64,000 nt of DNA from CAWCTB01 sp963798275. GTDB taxonomy: Bacteria > Acidobacteriota > Terriglobia > Terriglobales > Acidobacteriaceae. The stretch's first letter is position 1; every line of letters starts with the position of its first letter. The notes beneath the pieces were generated by a model. It saw only the letters and a list, made by a program, of their open reading frames with translations. It had not been told where the DNA came from and ran no database searches. Below, one piece after another: positions 28,129 to 37,852 of the stretch. The stretch lies in NCBI GenBank assembly GCA_963798275.1, contig CAWCTB010000051.1, positions 158,546 through 222,545 of the forward strand, read 5' to 3'. Made by a program: the position numbers and the translations under genes.

Positions 28129-29287
28129 ATGAAGCGATTGTTTCTGGCCTGCTCTGCCCTGTTGCTCTCGATGCCTTCTCAATCGCTCGCCGCGAACAGC
28201 TCGGCGAACCAGTACCTGCTCTACGTGGGCACCTACACCACGGGCGAGAGCAAGGGAATCTACGCCTATCGTTACGACAGTGCTTCCGGCAAAACGGAAT
28301 CGCTTGGGCTTGCCGCCGCCACCGTGAATCCGTCGTTCGTGGCCGCCGATCCCACCGGCCGATTTTTGTACGCAGTCAACGAAACAGGCGACTACCACGG
28401 GGCCAGCAGCGGCGCGATCAGCGCCTTTGCCATCGATCGCCAGACCGGCAAGTTGACTCTGTTGAATGAGCTGGCATCGCGCGGAGCCGACCCCTGCTAT
28501 ATCTCCCTCGACAAAACAGGGAAGTACTTGCTGGTGGCGAACTACACTGGCGGAAACATTGCCGTGTTCCCGGTGGCCAAGGACGGGAAGCTCGAGGGAG
28601 CTTTCCGCTTTCGTGCAACACACCGGCTCCAGCGTGAACCCGAAGCGCCAGGAAGCGGCGCACGCACACTGGATCGAGACTACGGCTGACAACCGTTTCG
28701 TCATCGTCGCCGATCTTGGGCTCGACAAGCTGATGGTGTATCGCTTCGAGCCGAAGATCAGCTTTTCCTTGACTCCCAGCGATCCTCCCTTCACCGCGAT
28801 TGAGCCGGGGTCGGGTCCGCGTCACGTCGCATTCCGCCCCGACAACAAGTTTGCCTACGTAATCAGCGAGCTCGCTTCGACCGTCACGGTGCTTTCCTAC
28901 GACAGCACCAAGGGTGTACTCACCCCGGTGCAGACCATCTCGACGCTGCCGAAAGATTTCTCCGGCCACAACGATGCAGCCGAGATCCACGTGCATCCCA
29001 ATGGCAAATTTCTTTATGCTTCGAACCGGGGGGCCGACAGCATTGTCGTCTACTCGATCGATCAGAAGTCCGGGCGGCTGAGCCTGGTCGAGGACGTCCC
29101 CACCCAGGGAAAGACGCCGCGCAACTTCGAAATCGATCCCAGCGGCTCGCGCCTGCTGGTGGCTAACCAGGAAAGCGGCAACATCGTGGTCTTCAACCTT
29201 GACACCAAAACCGGGCGGCTCTCGGCAACCGGAGAAATTCTGCCCGTGGCCGCGCCCGTGTCCTTGCGGTTCGTGCCCGCCGAGTGA
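28129..29287 (+). CDS. Lactonase (6-phosphogluconolactonase-like beta-propeller), one frameshift
   Basis: A seven-bladed lactonase of the YbhE/Pgl type with a signal peptide (MKRLFLACSALLLSMPSQS, cleavage near LAA). The opening YLLYVGTYTTGESKGIYAYR and later HPNGKFLYASNRGADSIVVY and PRNFEIDPSGSRLLVANQ are typical. A GAGGGA site precedes the ATG. Continuity between the halves needs an indel near 28597-28605, where KLEGA should run into AFVQHTGSSVNP. Total about 385 residues, normal length. Family members hydrolyse sugar lactones; an exported copy could act on periplasmic lactones. Confidence 0.9.
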
Positions 29288-29309
29288 AGTGCACCGCCAG
29301 CATAGCGGT

Positions 29310-31151
29310 TCAGGGAGCCGGTTTAAACAGGTCGGTAAATTGCTTGACGTTTTCCGGCGCGGCCACGGTCCAGGCGGTCAGGTTGGAAAGCAGGTTGACC
29401 TGGAGCGGAGAGAGTTCGGTCTCAAGCGTGTCGTAGTGCGGGAAACCAAGGAGCAGGACTTCACCGTCCATGGCCAACCTCACCAAAGGGTCTGTGAAAG
29501 AGTTGTACCAATCCGAAGCAATATTCAAATGGACCCACAACACAGTGACAGTCTTGCCGGCCACAACACCGAACCATTGGTTCTCCACCGTGGTGAGCGG
29601 CTGCGCAAAGATGGGGGCGGTCCGATGAGTTCCAGCCCCACTGGCCTGCCATAGCCCGTTCAACAGGTCCTGGAAGGCATCCGAGGGGAAGACCTGATTG
29701 TTCTGGTAGAGAGGGTACACCGGGTCGGTTGAGTTCGCATACAGAACATAGCCGGCGCTGCCGTTGTAAGGCTGGTAACCGAACAGCGGAGGGATGCTGT
29801 CGTCCACAATAACAACGTGATTATCGTCCTTGGATAGATTCGCCTCGGAATTGACAAAAGCAATGAGGTTGTCGATATCGGAATAGGCCAGCATGGACGC
29901 GACCCCGGCGTTTTCCAGGAGTCCACCATCGGCAAATTGCGTGACCTGGACGGGCTCGTTGCAGGGGACGTTCGCCACCGGCCAATACAGGTAAGCGGGG
30001 ATGATTGAATCCAGAATACTCACCTGAGTTGCCATCGTAGCCAGGTCGCCACTGTCGGCGCTGTCGATGAGCGATTGCAAAAAAGCTTCCACCTTCGCCG
30101 GGTCGGAACCCGCCCGCGTCAGCCGGGTAATGCCCTTTGCCCGGTATAGCCGGACAGCGGCGGCGAGCAGCGCAGGAGATTTCGACAATATTCCCAACTG
30201 GTCTTTGACCGCGGCCGAGAATGCCGCGCTGCTGGTACCGATGATGTCGGTCAGAGACCATTGCCGGCTTTGATGAACGGTTATCGTTCCATCTTTGGTA
30301 GAACCTGGGGCAGAGTTAAAGGCAAATGATGTGACGCCACCTCCGCCCACTTGCCGCTGATTCGCATCGAATGCGTCCGGCGGTTGGGACATCACTCCGG
30401 TCATAAACGGCGTCGCCTGTACCGGGACGAGCAGGTTCTGGCCCGATGGCGTCGTCACCCACATGCTGGAATTGCTGACGAGGTAGGGACGCTGCTGTCC
30501 AGAAACCTCGGCTACCAGGTTCGCCGGCTCCGCGTTGAGACTGGGGTTGGGGCCGGTTACGAATTGCGACAGCGCGGCGGCATCGTAGGAGAACAGCGAT
30601 GCCGGCGTGTAGTGCGCCGCAGTATCGAACAGCCCGTACGGCTGCAGCATGTGCATTCCGATAAGGGTCTGCCACAGCATGTCGGCGGGGACGCCTTCGA
30701 CGGTGTGAAGGTATAAGGCTTCTACTGCCAGGTCGACAATGCAGAATCCGCTGTTGATTTGAGCGCCGATACAGGATGGCTGGATCGAATTAAGCGAGTC
30801 GATGGTCAGACTTCCCGGGTCGACATAGCTGCCCAGATAGGCGGAATCGGAGGTGTTCGCCGGCAGGTAGATGAACGGGATTCCGACCCACCCGCCTCCC
30901 GATACCGTGGAGAGTGCGCGTACTTGGCTGAGCAGGCTGGCGCCGTTTGCCTGAATGGCCTCCAGCGCTTGCAGTTGTCCCATACCAGCCGAGAGCGCGC
31001 GGGACCCACCGCCACTAAGGCAGACCGCAACGTTTCCCGGCGTGGTCCGCGGAACAAATTGACCGGTGCTGAGGGGCTTCGGCGAGGGCCCTTCAGGAGC
31101 GACTAGGAACAGATTGGTGACGAAGTCACCAAAGATTTCTGGGGATGGCAT
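29310..31151 (-). CDS. Phospholipase A2/patatin-like hydrolase
   Basis: A 613-residue protein with the layout of cytosolic PLA2/lysophospholipase catalytic domains. The oxyanion motif is CLSGGGSRALSAG, the candidate nucleophile serine is in STVSGGGWVG, and a catalytic-Asp segment ADGGLLENAGVASML lies in the C-terminal half. No signal peptide is evident. The gene is convergent with the lactonase gene (22-base gap). Lipid acyl hydrolysis is a family inference; the substrate is unknown. Confidence 0.75.
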   Translation of the reverse strand: MPSPEIFGDFVTNLFLVAPEGPSPKPLSTGQFVPRTTPGNVAVCLSGGGSRALSAGMGQLQALEAIQANGASLLSQVRALSTVSGGGWVGIPFIYLPANTSDSAYLGSYVDPGSLTIDSLNSIQPSCIGAQINSGFCIVDLAVEALYLHTVEGVPADMLWQTLIGMHMLQPYGLFDTAAHYTPASLFSYDAAALSQFVTGPNPSLNAEPANLVAEVSGQQRPYLVSNSSMWVTTPSGQNLLVPVQATPFMTGVMSQPPDAFDANQRQVGGGGVTSFAFNSAPGSTKDGTITVHQSRQWSLTDIIGTSSAAFSAAVKDQLGILSKSPALLAAAVRLYRAKGITRLTRAGSDPAKVEAFLQSLIDSADSGDLATMATQVSILDSIIPAYLYWPVANVPCNEPVQVTQFADGGLLENAGVASMLAYSDIDNLIAFVNSEANLSKDDNHVVIVDDSIPPLFGYQPYNGSAGYVLYANSTDPVYPLYQNNQVFPSDAFQDLLNGLWQASGAGTHRTAPIFAQPLTTVENQWFGVVAGKTVTVLWVHLNIASDWYNSFTDPLVRLAMDGEVLLLGFPHYDTLETELSPLQVNLLSNLTAWTVAAPENVKQFTDLFKPAP

Positions 31152-31265
31152 GGATTTGTTCCTTTCTCAGCTTAGAGCGCAACTTCGGCGCGCAGTATGG
31201 CGAGGCGTTTTCCGGTGGTGTTGTGAGTGCCGGTACGAAGCGCGGTACCAACAAGCCTCGCGGCA

Positions 31266-32723
31266 CTACGTTTTCTTTTCCTTCTTCACCTTGGCCCGCC
31301 GCTCCGCCGCCCAGCCTTCCTTGTTGGCTTGCCGTCCACGCGCCACCGCCAGAGCATCGGCCGGGACATCTTCCGTAATGCAGGAGGCCGCGCCGATATA
31401 CGCGCCGCGTCCCACGCGAACCGGCGCGACCAGGGTCGAGTCACTGCCGATAAACACGCCGTCCTCGATCACCGTAGGAAACTTGTTTACCCCATCGTAG
31501 TTGCAGGTGATCGTGCCCGCGCCGACGTTCACACCCTCGCCGATCTCCGCGTCTCCGAGATAGCTCAGGTGGTTGGCCTTCGATCCCTTACCCAGGCGAG
31601 TCTTCTTGATTTCCACGAAGTTGCCGACGTGCGCCCCTTCGCCGATGTCGCAATTGGGACGCAGCCGCGAATACGGTCCCAGAATCGCTCCAGCGCGCAC
31701 CACCGAGTTTTCCATGATGCAGCCGGGGTGAATCAGCACCTTGTCGCCAATTTCACAGTTGGTGATCACCGAATACGACCGTATACGGCAGTCCGACCCG
31801 ATCTTCGTCCTCCCGATGATCTGCACGAAGGGTTCGATCACGGTGTCGAGTCCGATCTCCACATCGGCGTCGATATCGCAGGTCTCCGGACGAAATATCG
31901 TCGTCCCTGCTTCCATCAGGGCGCGGGCCTTCTTGGCGCGCAGCCTGGCGTCGAGTTCCGCAAGTTCCATGCGCGTGTTCACGCCCAGAACTTCGCTGGA
32001 GTCCTCCGCCGGTAGCGCCATCACCTTCTCGCCAGCCTGGCTGAGGATCGCTGCCATGTCCGTGAGGTACAACTCGCGCGCTGCGTTGTTGTCCGTGAGC
32101 TTGTCGATATGTTCGAACAGCGGCGCCGTAGCAAAGGCGTAAATGCCCGAATTGATCTCCCGCTGTTCGCCTTCGTTGCCGCGCAGCGATTTCTGCTCGA
32201 CAATCCGCTCCACCTCGTCCGTCGGATTCCCCCGCAGGTTCTTGCGGAATACCCGCCCGTACCCAGTCGGGTCGTCGGGGACCGCCGTCAACAAAGTCAT
32301 CGCCGCCACTTGCTCCAAGTGGAAATCTCGCAAACGCTCGATGGTCTCTGGGCGTATCAGCGGGACATCGCCCGACAGCACCAGCACATGGGTAAAGCCG
32401 CGTAACGCTGCGCGCGCTTCAATCAGGGCATGACCCGTTCCGCGTTGTTCCGCCTGCACGAAGAAATTGATGCCGCTTGCCTCCACGGCTGCACGTACCC
32501 GGTCCGCCTCGTGCCCGATGATGGCCAGGATCTGGGCTGGCGGCACCACCTGGCTGGCCGCCGCCACTACGTGACCCAGCAAGGGTTTCCCGCCAATCTC
32601 GTGCAGTACTTTGGGATGCCGCGACTTCAGCCGCGTGCCTTTTCCCGCCGCCAGGATCGCAATGGCAAAAACAAGTTGGCCGGAGTTCGCCGCATCGGCA
32701 GGGAGGGAGGTCTGGTTCGGCAT
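31266..32723 (-). CDS. glmU: Bifunctional UDP-GlcNAc pyrophosphorylase / GlcN-1-P acetyltransferase
   Basis: A 485-residue enzyme making UDP-N-acetylglucosamine for peptidoglycan and lipopolysaccharide. The N-terminal uridyltransferase domain has LAAGKGTRLKSRHPKVLHEI. The C-terminal left-handed beta-helix has hexapeptide repeats and the acetyltransferase signature NHLSYLGDAEIGEGVNVG and AGTITCNYDGVNK. A 24-base gap separates it from yvcK upstream on the same strand, linking two cell-wall functions in one transcript. The C-terminus is Lys-rich. Confidence 0.96.
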   Translation of the reverse strand: MPNQTSLPADAANSGQLVFAIAILAAGKGTRLKSRHPKVLHEIGGKPLLGHVVAAASQVVPPAQILAIIGHEADRVRAAVEASGINFFVQAEQRGTGHALIEARAALRGFTHVLVLSGDVPLIRPETIERLRDFHLEQVAAMTLLTAVPDDPTGYGRVFRKNLRGNPTDEVERIVEQKSLRGNEGEQREINSGIYAFATAPLFEHIDKLTDNNAARELYLTDMAAILSQAGEKVMALPAEDSSEVLGVNTRMELAELDARLRAKKARALMEAGTTIFRPETCDIDADVEIGLDTVIEPFVQIIGRTKIGSDCRIRSYSVITNCEIGDKVLIHPGCIMENSVVRAGAILGPYSRLRPNCDIGEGAHVGNFVEIKKTRLGKGSKANHLSYLGDAEIGEGVNVGAGTITCNYDGVNKFPTVIEDGVFIGSDSTLVAPVRVGRGAYIGAASCITEDVPADALAVARGRQANKEGWAAERRAKVKKEKKT

Positions 32724-32746
32724 GAGATCTCAATCTCGCAGGATGA

Positions 32747-33826
32747 TCAGGATTGGTGGCGCGAAGCCACGACCGGCAATTCGCGCACTTCCATCATAAG
32801 CTGGAGCAGGTCATGCGCGACATGGGCGGTGTTATGGCGGGCGACCAGGCCGTCGCTGCGCATCTCTTCCAGCAGGTAATCCCCCAGCAGCGGCGTCACA
32901 CCCAGCTCCTCGATGCGGTCCAGGTCGGCTTCGATCTGGCACTGCTGCTGTTCCGCATATTTCTGCGCCAGCGCGGGCGATGCCGGGGTCTGATTCACCA
33001 GCGCATATTCGAAGAACTCGTGCCGCGCGTGCGTGTAGAGGGCGCGAATGTGGTCCGCGGCGCTGAGCCCCAGGCTTTCATTTGCCTGCGTCATCAGGTT
33101 GCAGACGAATACCTTCGTCGCTCGTGCCTTCTTGATCGCCTTGGATACCTCGCGCACCAGCAGATTCGGTACCAGGCTGGTGAACAGCGATCCCGGCCCG
33201 ACGGTGATCAGATCGGCGCACTCGATCGCTTCCAGCACCGCCGGCAGCGGCTTCGCATTCGCCGGAGCCATGCGCAATTCCACAATGCGCTTCTGACTGG
33301 CCGTGATATTGGTTTCGCCGCGCACGAACGAGCCATCGTCCATGATCGCGTATAGCCCCGCATTGCTTGTGGTTGCGGGATAGATGTGTCCCCGCGTGGC
33401 CAGAATCTCCGACGATTGCCGCACCGCTTGGCTGAAGTCACCCGTGATCGCCGTCAGCGCCGTCAGGAAGAGATTGCCGAAGCTGTGTCCGCCCAGGCCT
33501 GCGCCCGACGTGAAACGATACTGGAATAGCCGCGACAACAGCGCTTCTTCTTCCGACAGGGCAACAATGCAGTTGCGGATGTCGCCCGGCGCCGGAACAT
33601 TCATCTCCTTGCGCAGACGTCCGCTGGAGCCGCCGTCGTCGCTGACCGTCACAATCGCCGAGAGGTCGGCAATGTGTGGTAGTTCGGGGTCGTGAATCGC
33701 TTCGCCCGCGAGCCTGACATAGGGCTTTAGCCCGTGCAGCAGCGTCGACAAGCCAGTGCCTCCGCCCAGGGCGACCACCCGTATCGGGCGCAGGTCTGCG
33801 GCATTGCTTTGGGAGCCTCCGGCCAT
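32747..33826 (-). CDS. yvcK: YvcK/CofD-like gluconeogenesis and morphogenesis factor
   Basis: About 359 residues from the ATG at 33826; a start 24 bases upstream (33850) would overlap the TPR gene. The nucleotide-binding opening is RVVALGGGTGLSTLLHGLK, followed by SDDGGSSGRLRKEM and PGDIRNCIVAL, all typical. YvcK proteins bind UDP-GlcNAc-type nucleotides and adjust cell-wall synthesis on gluconeogenic carbon sources in Firmicutes and mycobacteria. Immediate linkage to glmU, which makes that nucleotide sugar, supports the same role here. No clear ribosome site is seen; translational coupling with the TPR gene is plausible. Confidence 0.9.
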   Translation of the reverse strand: MAGGSQSNAADLRPIRVVALGGGTGLSTLLHGLKPYVRLAGEAIHDPELPHIADLSAIVTVSDDGGSSGRLRKEMNVPAPGDIRNCIVALSEEEALLSRLFQYRFTSGAGLGGHSFGNLFLTALTAITGDFSQAVRQSSEILATRGHIYPATTSNAGLYAIMDDGSFVRGETNITASQKRIVELRMAPANAKPLPAVLEAIECADLITVGPGSLFTSLVPNLLVREVSKAIKKARATKVFVCNLMTQANESLGLSAADHIRALYTHARHEFFEYALVNQTPASPALAQKYAEQQQCQIEADLDRIEELGVTPLLGDYLLEEMRSDGLVARHNTAHVAHDLLQLMMEVRELPVVASRHQS

Positions 33827-33837
33827 ACGCAGTCCAG

Positions 33838-34488
33838 CTAGAAATGCCACTTCTGCGAGTCAGAAGGTACATCGGCACTGGTGTCAGGATACAAGAGTTC
33901 GGTGAACCGCGGATCATCGGCCAGGTTCCGGAAGTCGGAGTCGTTTCGTGCCTGGAACCGGTTCGCCGGGTTTAGCCGTATGGCCTCGTTCAGGCTGGAG
34001 AGCGCGTCAGGGAAGTGGCCCATCAGGCAATTCAGCGCCGCCATGCCATACCACACGTAGTCCAACTTTCCGTGTTTCCCCACCAGCACGTCAAAATGCT
34101 CGCGGGCCGTCACGTAGTCGCCCATGTTCATCAGCGAAACGGCATAATCGTATTGCTCTTCCGGCGTCTTGAACTGCTGGGCGACACGGTTCAGTTGCTG
34201 GTTGCAACTATTCAGATGCACCGCCGCGCGATCCGCCAGCTCGGGGCTCGGTCCCACCACAACCTTCTCGAAATGCGCCTTGGCTCGGTCATATTTATGC
34301 GACTGCAGGGCCTTCAGGCCGGCCTCATAGTTTTGCACAGCCTGTGCAAAACGTGGGTCATCGGGGATCTTCATTGGACTGCTCCCGCGTAACCTGGCGT
34401 CATAAACCTTTCGGGATGAAGATAAGTCTCCTGTCGTGTTTGACTTGACAGGATTTCCTTTAACCTTTTCTGGTTCTTTTTTCTTCAT
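33838..34488 (-). CDS. TPR-repeat protein
   Basis: A 216-residue soluble protein with three or so TPR-like helix pairs (QNYEAGLKALQSHKYDRAKA, YDYAVSLMNMGDYVTAREHF, YGMAALNCLMGHFPDALSSL). Two starts compete: MKKKEPEKV at 34488, with GGAAG upstream, and MKIPDDPRF at 34374, with GGGAG upstream; the second removes a basic, disordered N-terminus. It precedes yvcK and glmU on the same strand and may be part of that operon. Role unknown. Confidence 0.8.
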   Translation of the reverse strand: MKKKEPEKVKGNPVKSNTTGDLSSSRKVYDARLRGSSPMKIPDDPRFAQAVQNYEAGLKALQSHKYDRAKAHFEKVVVGPSPELADRAAVHLNSCNQQLNRVAQQFKTPEEQYDYAVSLMNMGDYVTAREHFDVLVGKHGKLDYVWYGMAALNCLMGHFPDALSSLNEAIRLNPANRFQARNDSDFRNLADDPRFTELLYPDTSADVPSDSQKWHF

Positions 34489-34634
34489 CCAGTTGCTTCC
34501 TTTGGGCTCTCTCGGCAGGCAGCCTTTGCCGGGCTGTGGAAAACCCCTAGTTCTCGCAGGCTATTTGAAGGTTGAGTTATATCCCCATCCGAGCCCTGCG
34601 GTCAACTCGCCGCGCACCCCATCCCCACTCGTCT

Positions 34635-35067
34635 TCAATTCATTGTTGCCGCTGACTCCAAGTCAATCGACTTCCAATCGCCCTTGATAATGCCCGCCCG
34701 AATCTGTTCTGGCGTCTTTTTCAGCATCGTCTGTTGGTACGCGTAGTAGGCCTCTTTCATGCAGATGCCGCAATGGGCTCCGTGCGCGCTCTCGAAGCAG
34801 GTGTGCAGGCTCTTGTGTCCAATCCGTTCGCAATAACAGTAGCAGGGGAGTTGGTTGAGCACGCCCGGAATCTTCGCTGCCAGCTCATAGGCGTGCACCT
34901 GGTATGGGTACTTGAACACGTCCCCCACGAGTTGGTCTTTGGGCAGTATCGGCGCGACCTCTCCCGGCTTCGGAGGCATGTGTGTTATAGGCAGGCACAT
35001 GATCGCCCTGCGCGAAGGCCAGTGCGGTCAGTGTTGCCGCGGCGGCCAGTACAAGAAGCTTTTTCAT
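34635..35067 (-). CDS. CYCYC-motif exported protein, one frameshift
   Basis: A protein of about 143 residues. A signal peptide MKKLLVLAAAATLTALAFAQ leads into a conserved domain with a dense cysteine motif PCYCYCERIGHKSLHTC and a later HCGICMKEA, the signature of the PCYCGC-type family, whose function is undetermined but which likely binds metal or forms disulfides. The two parts are in different frames; continuity is restored by one base in the AACACACA run near 34972-34979, where AYNT should join MPPKPGEV. The repeat context favours a slippage or read error. Confidence 0.8.
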
Positions 35068-35234
35068 CGCGGGGAACCTCGCGGGATATTCTAGCCGAGA
35101 GTTGCCGATTGCCCCAAACCGCCTCCTTCCGAAAGCGCCACATGTTCCAAACCTGCTGTGACAAGATGCTGGGAACATAAGTCCAATTAAGGTAAGCACT
35201 ATAATGATGTTTGCGTCGTCTAAATAACAAAACA

Positions 35235-35847
35235 ATGACCTTTCCCGAGCCGGCATCAAATTCCACCAACCTCACAGACCCCGACCAGTCGCCCGCTGCA
35301 CCGGCCACTCTTCCAGGCCGTCCGCCGGACCGCGCACCCGGTATGCTGGCAGGATGGATGCGCGATGTTGTCATCTCGCTCGCCGTCTCGGCGTTCTTTA
35401 TCGTCTTCCTCTACCAGCCGGTGAAGGTCGAGGGCACCAGCATGATGCCGACGCTCGCCGACCAGGAGCGCGTCTTCATCAACAAGTTCGTCTACCGCAT
35501 CGAGCCCATCGAGCGCGGCGACGTGATCGTGTTCCACTACCCGCGCGATGTCTCCAAGAGCTACATCAAGCGTGTCGTCGGCGTCCCCGGCGACCGCGTC
35601 CGCATCGACGATGGCGTCGTCTTCGTCAACGGCCGCCGCCTTCCCGAATCGTATGTTCCCGAGCAGTACGAAGACGTGCGTTCCTACCCGGAGCGTGTGG
35701 TGCCCGCCGCGCTCCTACTTTGTCCTGGGCGACCACCGCAATCTCTCCAACGACAGCCGCGACTTCGGCCCGGTGGACGAAAGCTATATCTACGGTAAGG
35801 CCGTCTTCGGTTATTGGCCCTTCGCCAAGATGGGGAAACTGCGCTAG
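35235..35847 (+). CDS. lepB: Signal peptidase I, one frameshift
   Basis: Type I leader peptidase, about 204 residues. It has a Pro-rich cytoplasmic N-terminus, one transmembrane helix (DVVISLAVSAFFIVFLYQPV), the catalytic-Ser box VEGTSMMPTL, the catalytic-Lys segment YIKRVVGVPGDRV and the C-terminal box GDHRNLSNDSRDFG. It removes signal peptides from secreted proteins. The last box is in another frame; one indel near 35700-35710 (RVVP joining RSYFVLGDH) repairs it. A start 24 bases upstream (TTG) is possible. Confidence 0.93.
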
Positions 35848-35919
35848 CCGGCTGCGTCAAGAGGGAATTGTCACTGCTCCGATATCCGCTGAACGGGGCG
35901 CGGCTTCCACCATGGCGAA

Positions 35920-35975
35920 GTACGCCTTCAGGCGTACAGTAAATCCAGATTAGGAATGGCTGGGGCTTCAGCCCC
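35920..35975. repeat. Pair of REP-like palindromes after lepB
   Basis: Two palindromes with the same centre rule: 35920-35937 (GTACGCCT-TC-AGGCGTAC) and 35962-35975 (GGGGCT-TC-AGCCCC). They fill the 140-base gap between lepB and the next gene and could limit read-through. Confidence 0.7.
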
Positions 35976-35987
35976 CGAGGTTACGCC

Positions 35988-36452
35988 TTGATCGCACGAA
36001 ATCCCTGCGCCCTGTTGCTCTTTGCACTCTGCCTTTCATCGGTATTAGCGTATGCTTCCGGCCCCGACTCCGCGGCCTTGATGCAGGCCGACCGCGACTT
36101 CGCTAAGGCGACTACCGACCGCGGTCTCGACGGCTGGATGGAATACATGGCCATCAATGCTGTCCTGCTGCGCGACGAGCCTCTGGTGGGTGTCGATAAC
36201 ATCCGCCTCGGCATGAACAAGTCCTTCCAGACTCCCGGATTCAAACTGACATGGGATCCCACCAAGGCCGAGTTCGTGGGGAGCGGCGGTGACCTGGGAT
36301 ACACCATCGGGCGTTACGAGGTGAAGTTCACCGGAAATGACGGCAAACCGCAAAGCGATCACGGCACCTACCTGACCACGTGGAAGAAGCAGAAGGATGG
36401 CTCCTGGAAGGTGGTTAGCGACATCGGTACTCCCGACCCCAAACCGCAGTAG
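35988..36452 (+). CDS. Exported SnoaL/DUF4440-like protein
   Basis: A 154-residue secreted protein with a signal peptide (LLLFALCLSSVLAYA) and a NTF2-like alpha+beta domain: ALMQADRDFAKATTDRGLDG at the start and KKQKDGSWKVVSDIGTPDP at the end are typical of DUF4440/ketosteroid-isomerase-like folds. The start is TTG, with GAGG upstream and the REP pair just before. An enzymatic role cannot be deduced from the fold alone. Confidence 0.82.
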   Translation: MIARNPCALLLFALCLSSVLAYASGPDSAALMQADRDFAKATTDRGLDGWMEYMAINAVLLRDEPLVGVDNIRLGMNKSFQTPGFKLTWDPTKAEFVGSGGDLGYTIGRYEVKFTGNDGKPQSDHGTYLTTWKKQKDGSWKVVSDIGTPDPKPQ

Positions 36453-36617
36453 GAGTGTCGTCAACCTGCCCGCGTGAGGCGTGACCGCCAACTCCCGACT
36501 GTCATCGACGCGACCAGCGCAGCGAGGAATCCAGGGCCCCTATTTCATCCACAAACATCCGCCCAACTCGCGGCGCACTTCTGCTAAAATCGGTAAAATC
36601 CACTCCCCGGAGAAGCG

Positions 36618-37781
36618 ATGCAGGCAATCCTTGCGCTGGAAGACGGACGCATCTTCCACGGCAAAGGCTACGGCGCCAAAGGCGAATGTTACGGCGAAGT
36701 CGTTTTTAATACTTCCATCACCGGCTACCAGGAAATTTTCACCGATCCCTCCTACGCCGGCCAGATCGTCGTTCTCACCAACCCCGAAATCGGCAATTAC
36801 GGCACCAACTCCGACGATAACGAGGCCACCCGTCCGTACATCGAAGGCCTGATCGTGCGCGAGTTCTCGCGCGTCAGCTCCAACTGGCGTTCGCAGGAGG
36901 TCGCGGAAGAGTACCTCGAGCGCTACAAGATCCCCGTGCTCGCCGAGATCGACACCCGCGCTCTGGTGCGCCACCTGCGCACTCATGGCGTGATGCGCGG
37001 CGTCATCTCGAACCTCGAATCCGACACCGACAAGCTCGTCGCCAAAGCGCGCTCCATTCCCAAGATGGACGGCACCGACCTGGCCAAAGAAGTCACTACC
37101 CCGCGCGTGTACGAGTGGGACCAGGGTGTCCGCTCCCACGAGCCGACGGAAGTCGTCGGGGTGAAGGACGCGCCACCGAAACACCACGTCGTCGCCTACG
37201 ACTACGGCATCAAGCACAACATCATGCGGCGCCTGGTTGGCGAGTGCTGCCGGGTGACCGTCGTGCCCGCAACTACCAGCGCCGAAGACGTTCTCGCCAT
37301 GAAACCCGACGGCGTATTCCTCTCCAACGGCCCGGGCGATCCCGAGCCCGTGACTTATGCGCAGGAGAGCATTCGCCGCATGATGGGCAAAGTCCCCATC
37401 TTCGGCATTTGTCTCGGCCACCAGTTGATCGGTCTCGCCCTCGGCGGCAAGACCTACAAGCTGCGCTTCGGACATCATGGCGGCAATCATCCGGTGAAGC
37501 AGATGGCCACCGGCAGGATCGAAATCACGGCGCACAATCATAACTTTGCCGTCGATCCCGACTCGTTGCGGCAGAGCGAGGTTGACCTGACGCACATCGA
37601 CCTGAACGACAACACGCTCGAAGGCCTGCGCCATCGCTCGCTGCCGCTGTTCAGCGTGCAATACCACCCCGAAGCCGCCCCCGGCCCCCACGACTCGCAC
37701 TACCTGTTTAAGGATTTCGTGAAGATGATGGAGGAGTGGAAGAGGAGCTTAAACGCAATCGCACAAGAAAGCGGCAGTTGA
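36618..37781 (+). CDS. carA: Carbamoyl-phosphate synthase, glutaminase subunit
   Basis: A 387-residue enzyme that supplies ammonia from glutamine to CarB for arginine and pyrimidine synthesis. The N-terminal domain starts QAILALEDGRIFHGKGYGAK with the family's FNTSITGYQEIFTDPSYAGQ. The class I glutamine amidotransferase domain has FGICLGHQLIGLALGG with the catalytic Cys, and HPEAAPGPHDS with the His/Glu pair. GCTAAAATCGGTAAAAT upstream (near 36581-36597) may be a promoter -10 area. It is separated from carB by a RAYT insertion of about 600 bases. Confidence 0.97.
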   Translation: MQAILALEDGRIFHGKGYGAKGECYGEVVFNTSITGYQEIFTDPSYAGQIVVLTNPEIGNYGTNSDDNEATRPYIEGLIVREFSRVSSNWRSQEVAEEYLERYKIPVLAEIDTRALVRHLRTHGVMRGVISNLESDTDKLVAKARSIPKMDGTDLAKEVTTPRVYEWDQGVRSHEPTEVVGVKDAPPKHHVVAYDYGIKHNIMRRLVGECCRVTVVPATTSAEDVLAMKPDGVFLSNGPGDPEPVTYAQESIRRMMGKVPIFGICLGHQLIGLALGGKTYKLRFGHHGGNHPVKQMATGRIEITAHNHNFAVDPDSLRQSEVDLTHIDLNDNTLEGLRHRSLPLFSVQYHPEAAPGPHDSHYLFKDFVKMMEEWKRSLNAIAQESGS

Positions 37782-37784
37782 AGG

Positions 37785-37837
37785 GGCGCGCCTTAAGGCG
37801 CGCCGAAAAGGTCAGCTGAAACTGCGGCTTTAGCCGC
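37785..37837. repeat. REP-like palindromes A and B, left of the RAYT gene
   Basis: Palindrome A, GGCGCGCCTT-AAGGCGCGCC, is a perfect 20-mer at 37785-37804. Palindrome B, GCGGCT-TT-AGCCGC, is at 37824-37837. Both lie between carA and the transposase start, in the order A then B. Confidence 0.85.
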
Positions 37838-37852
37838 TGAGGAAACTCGAAC

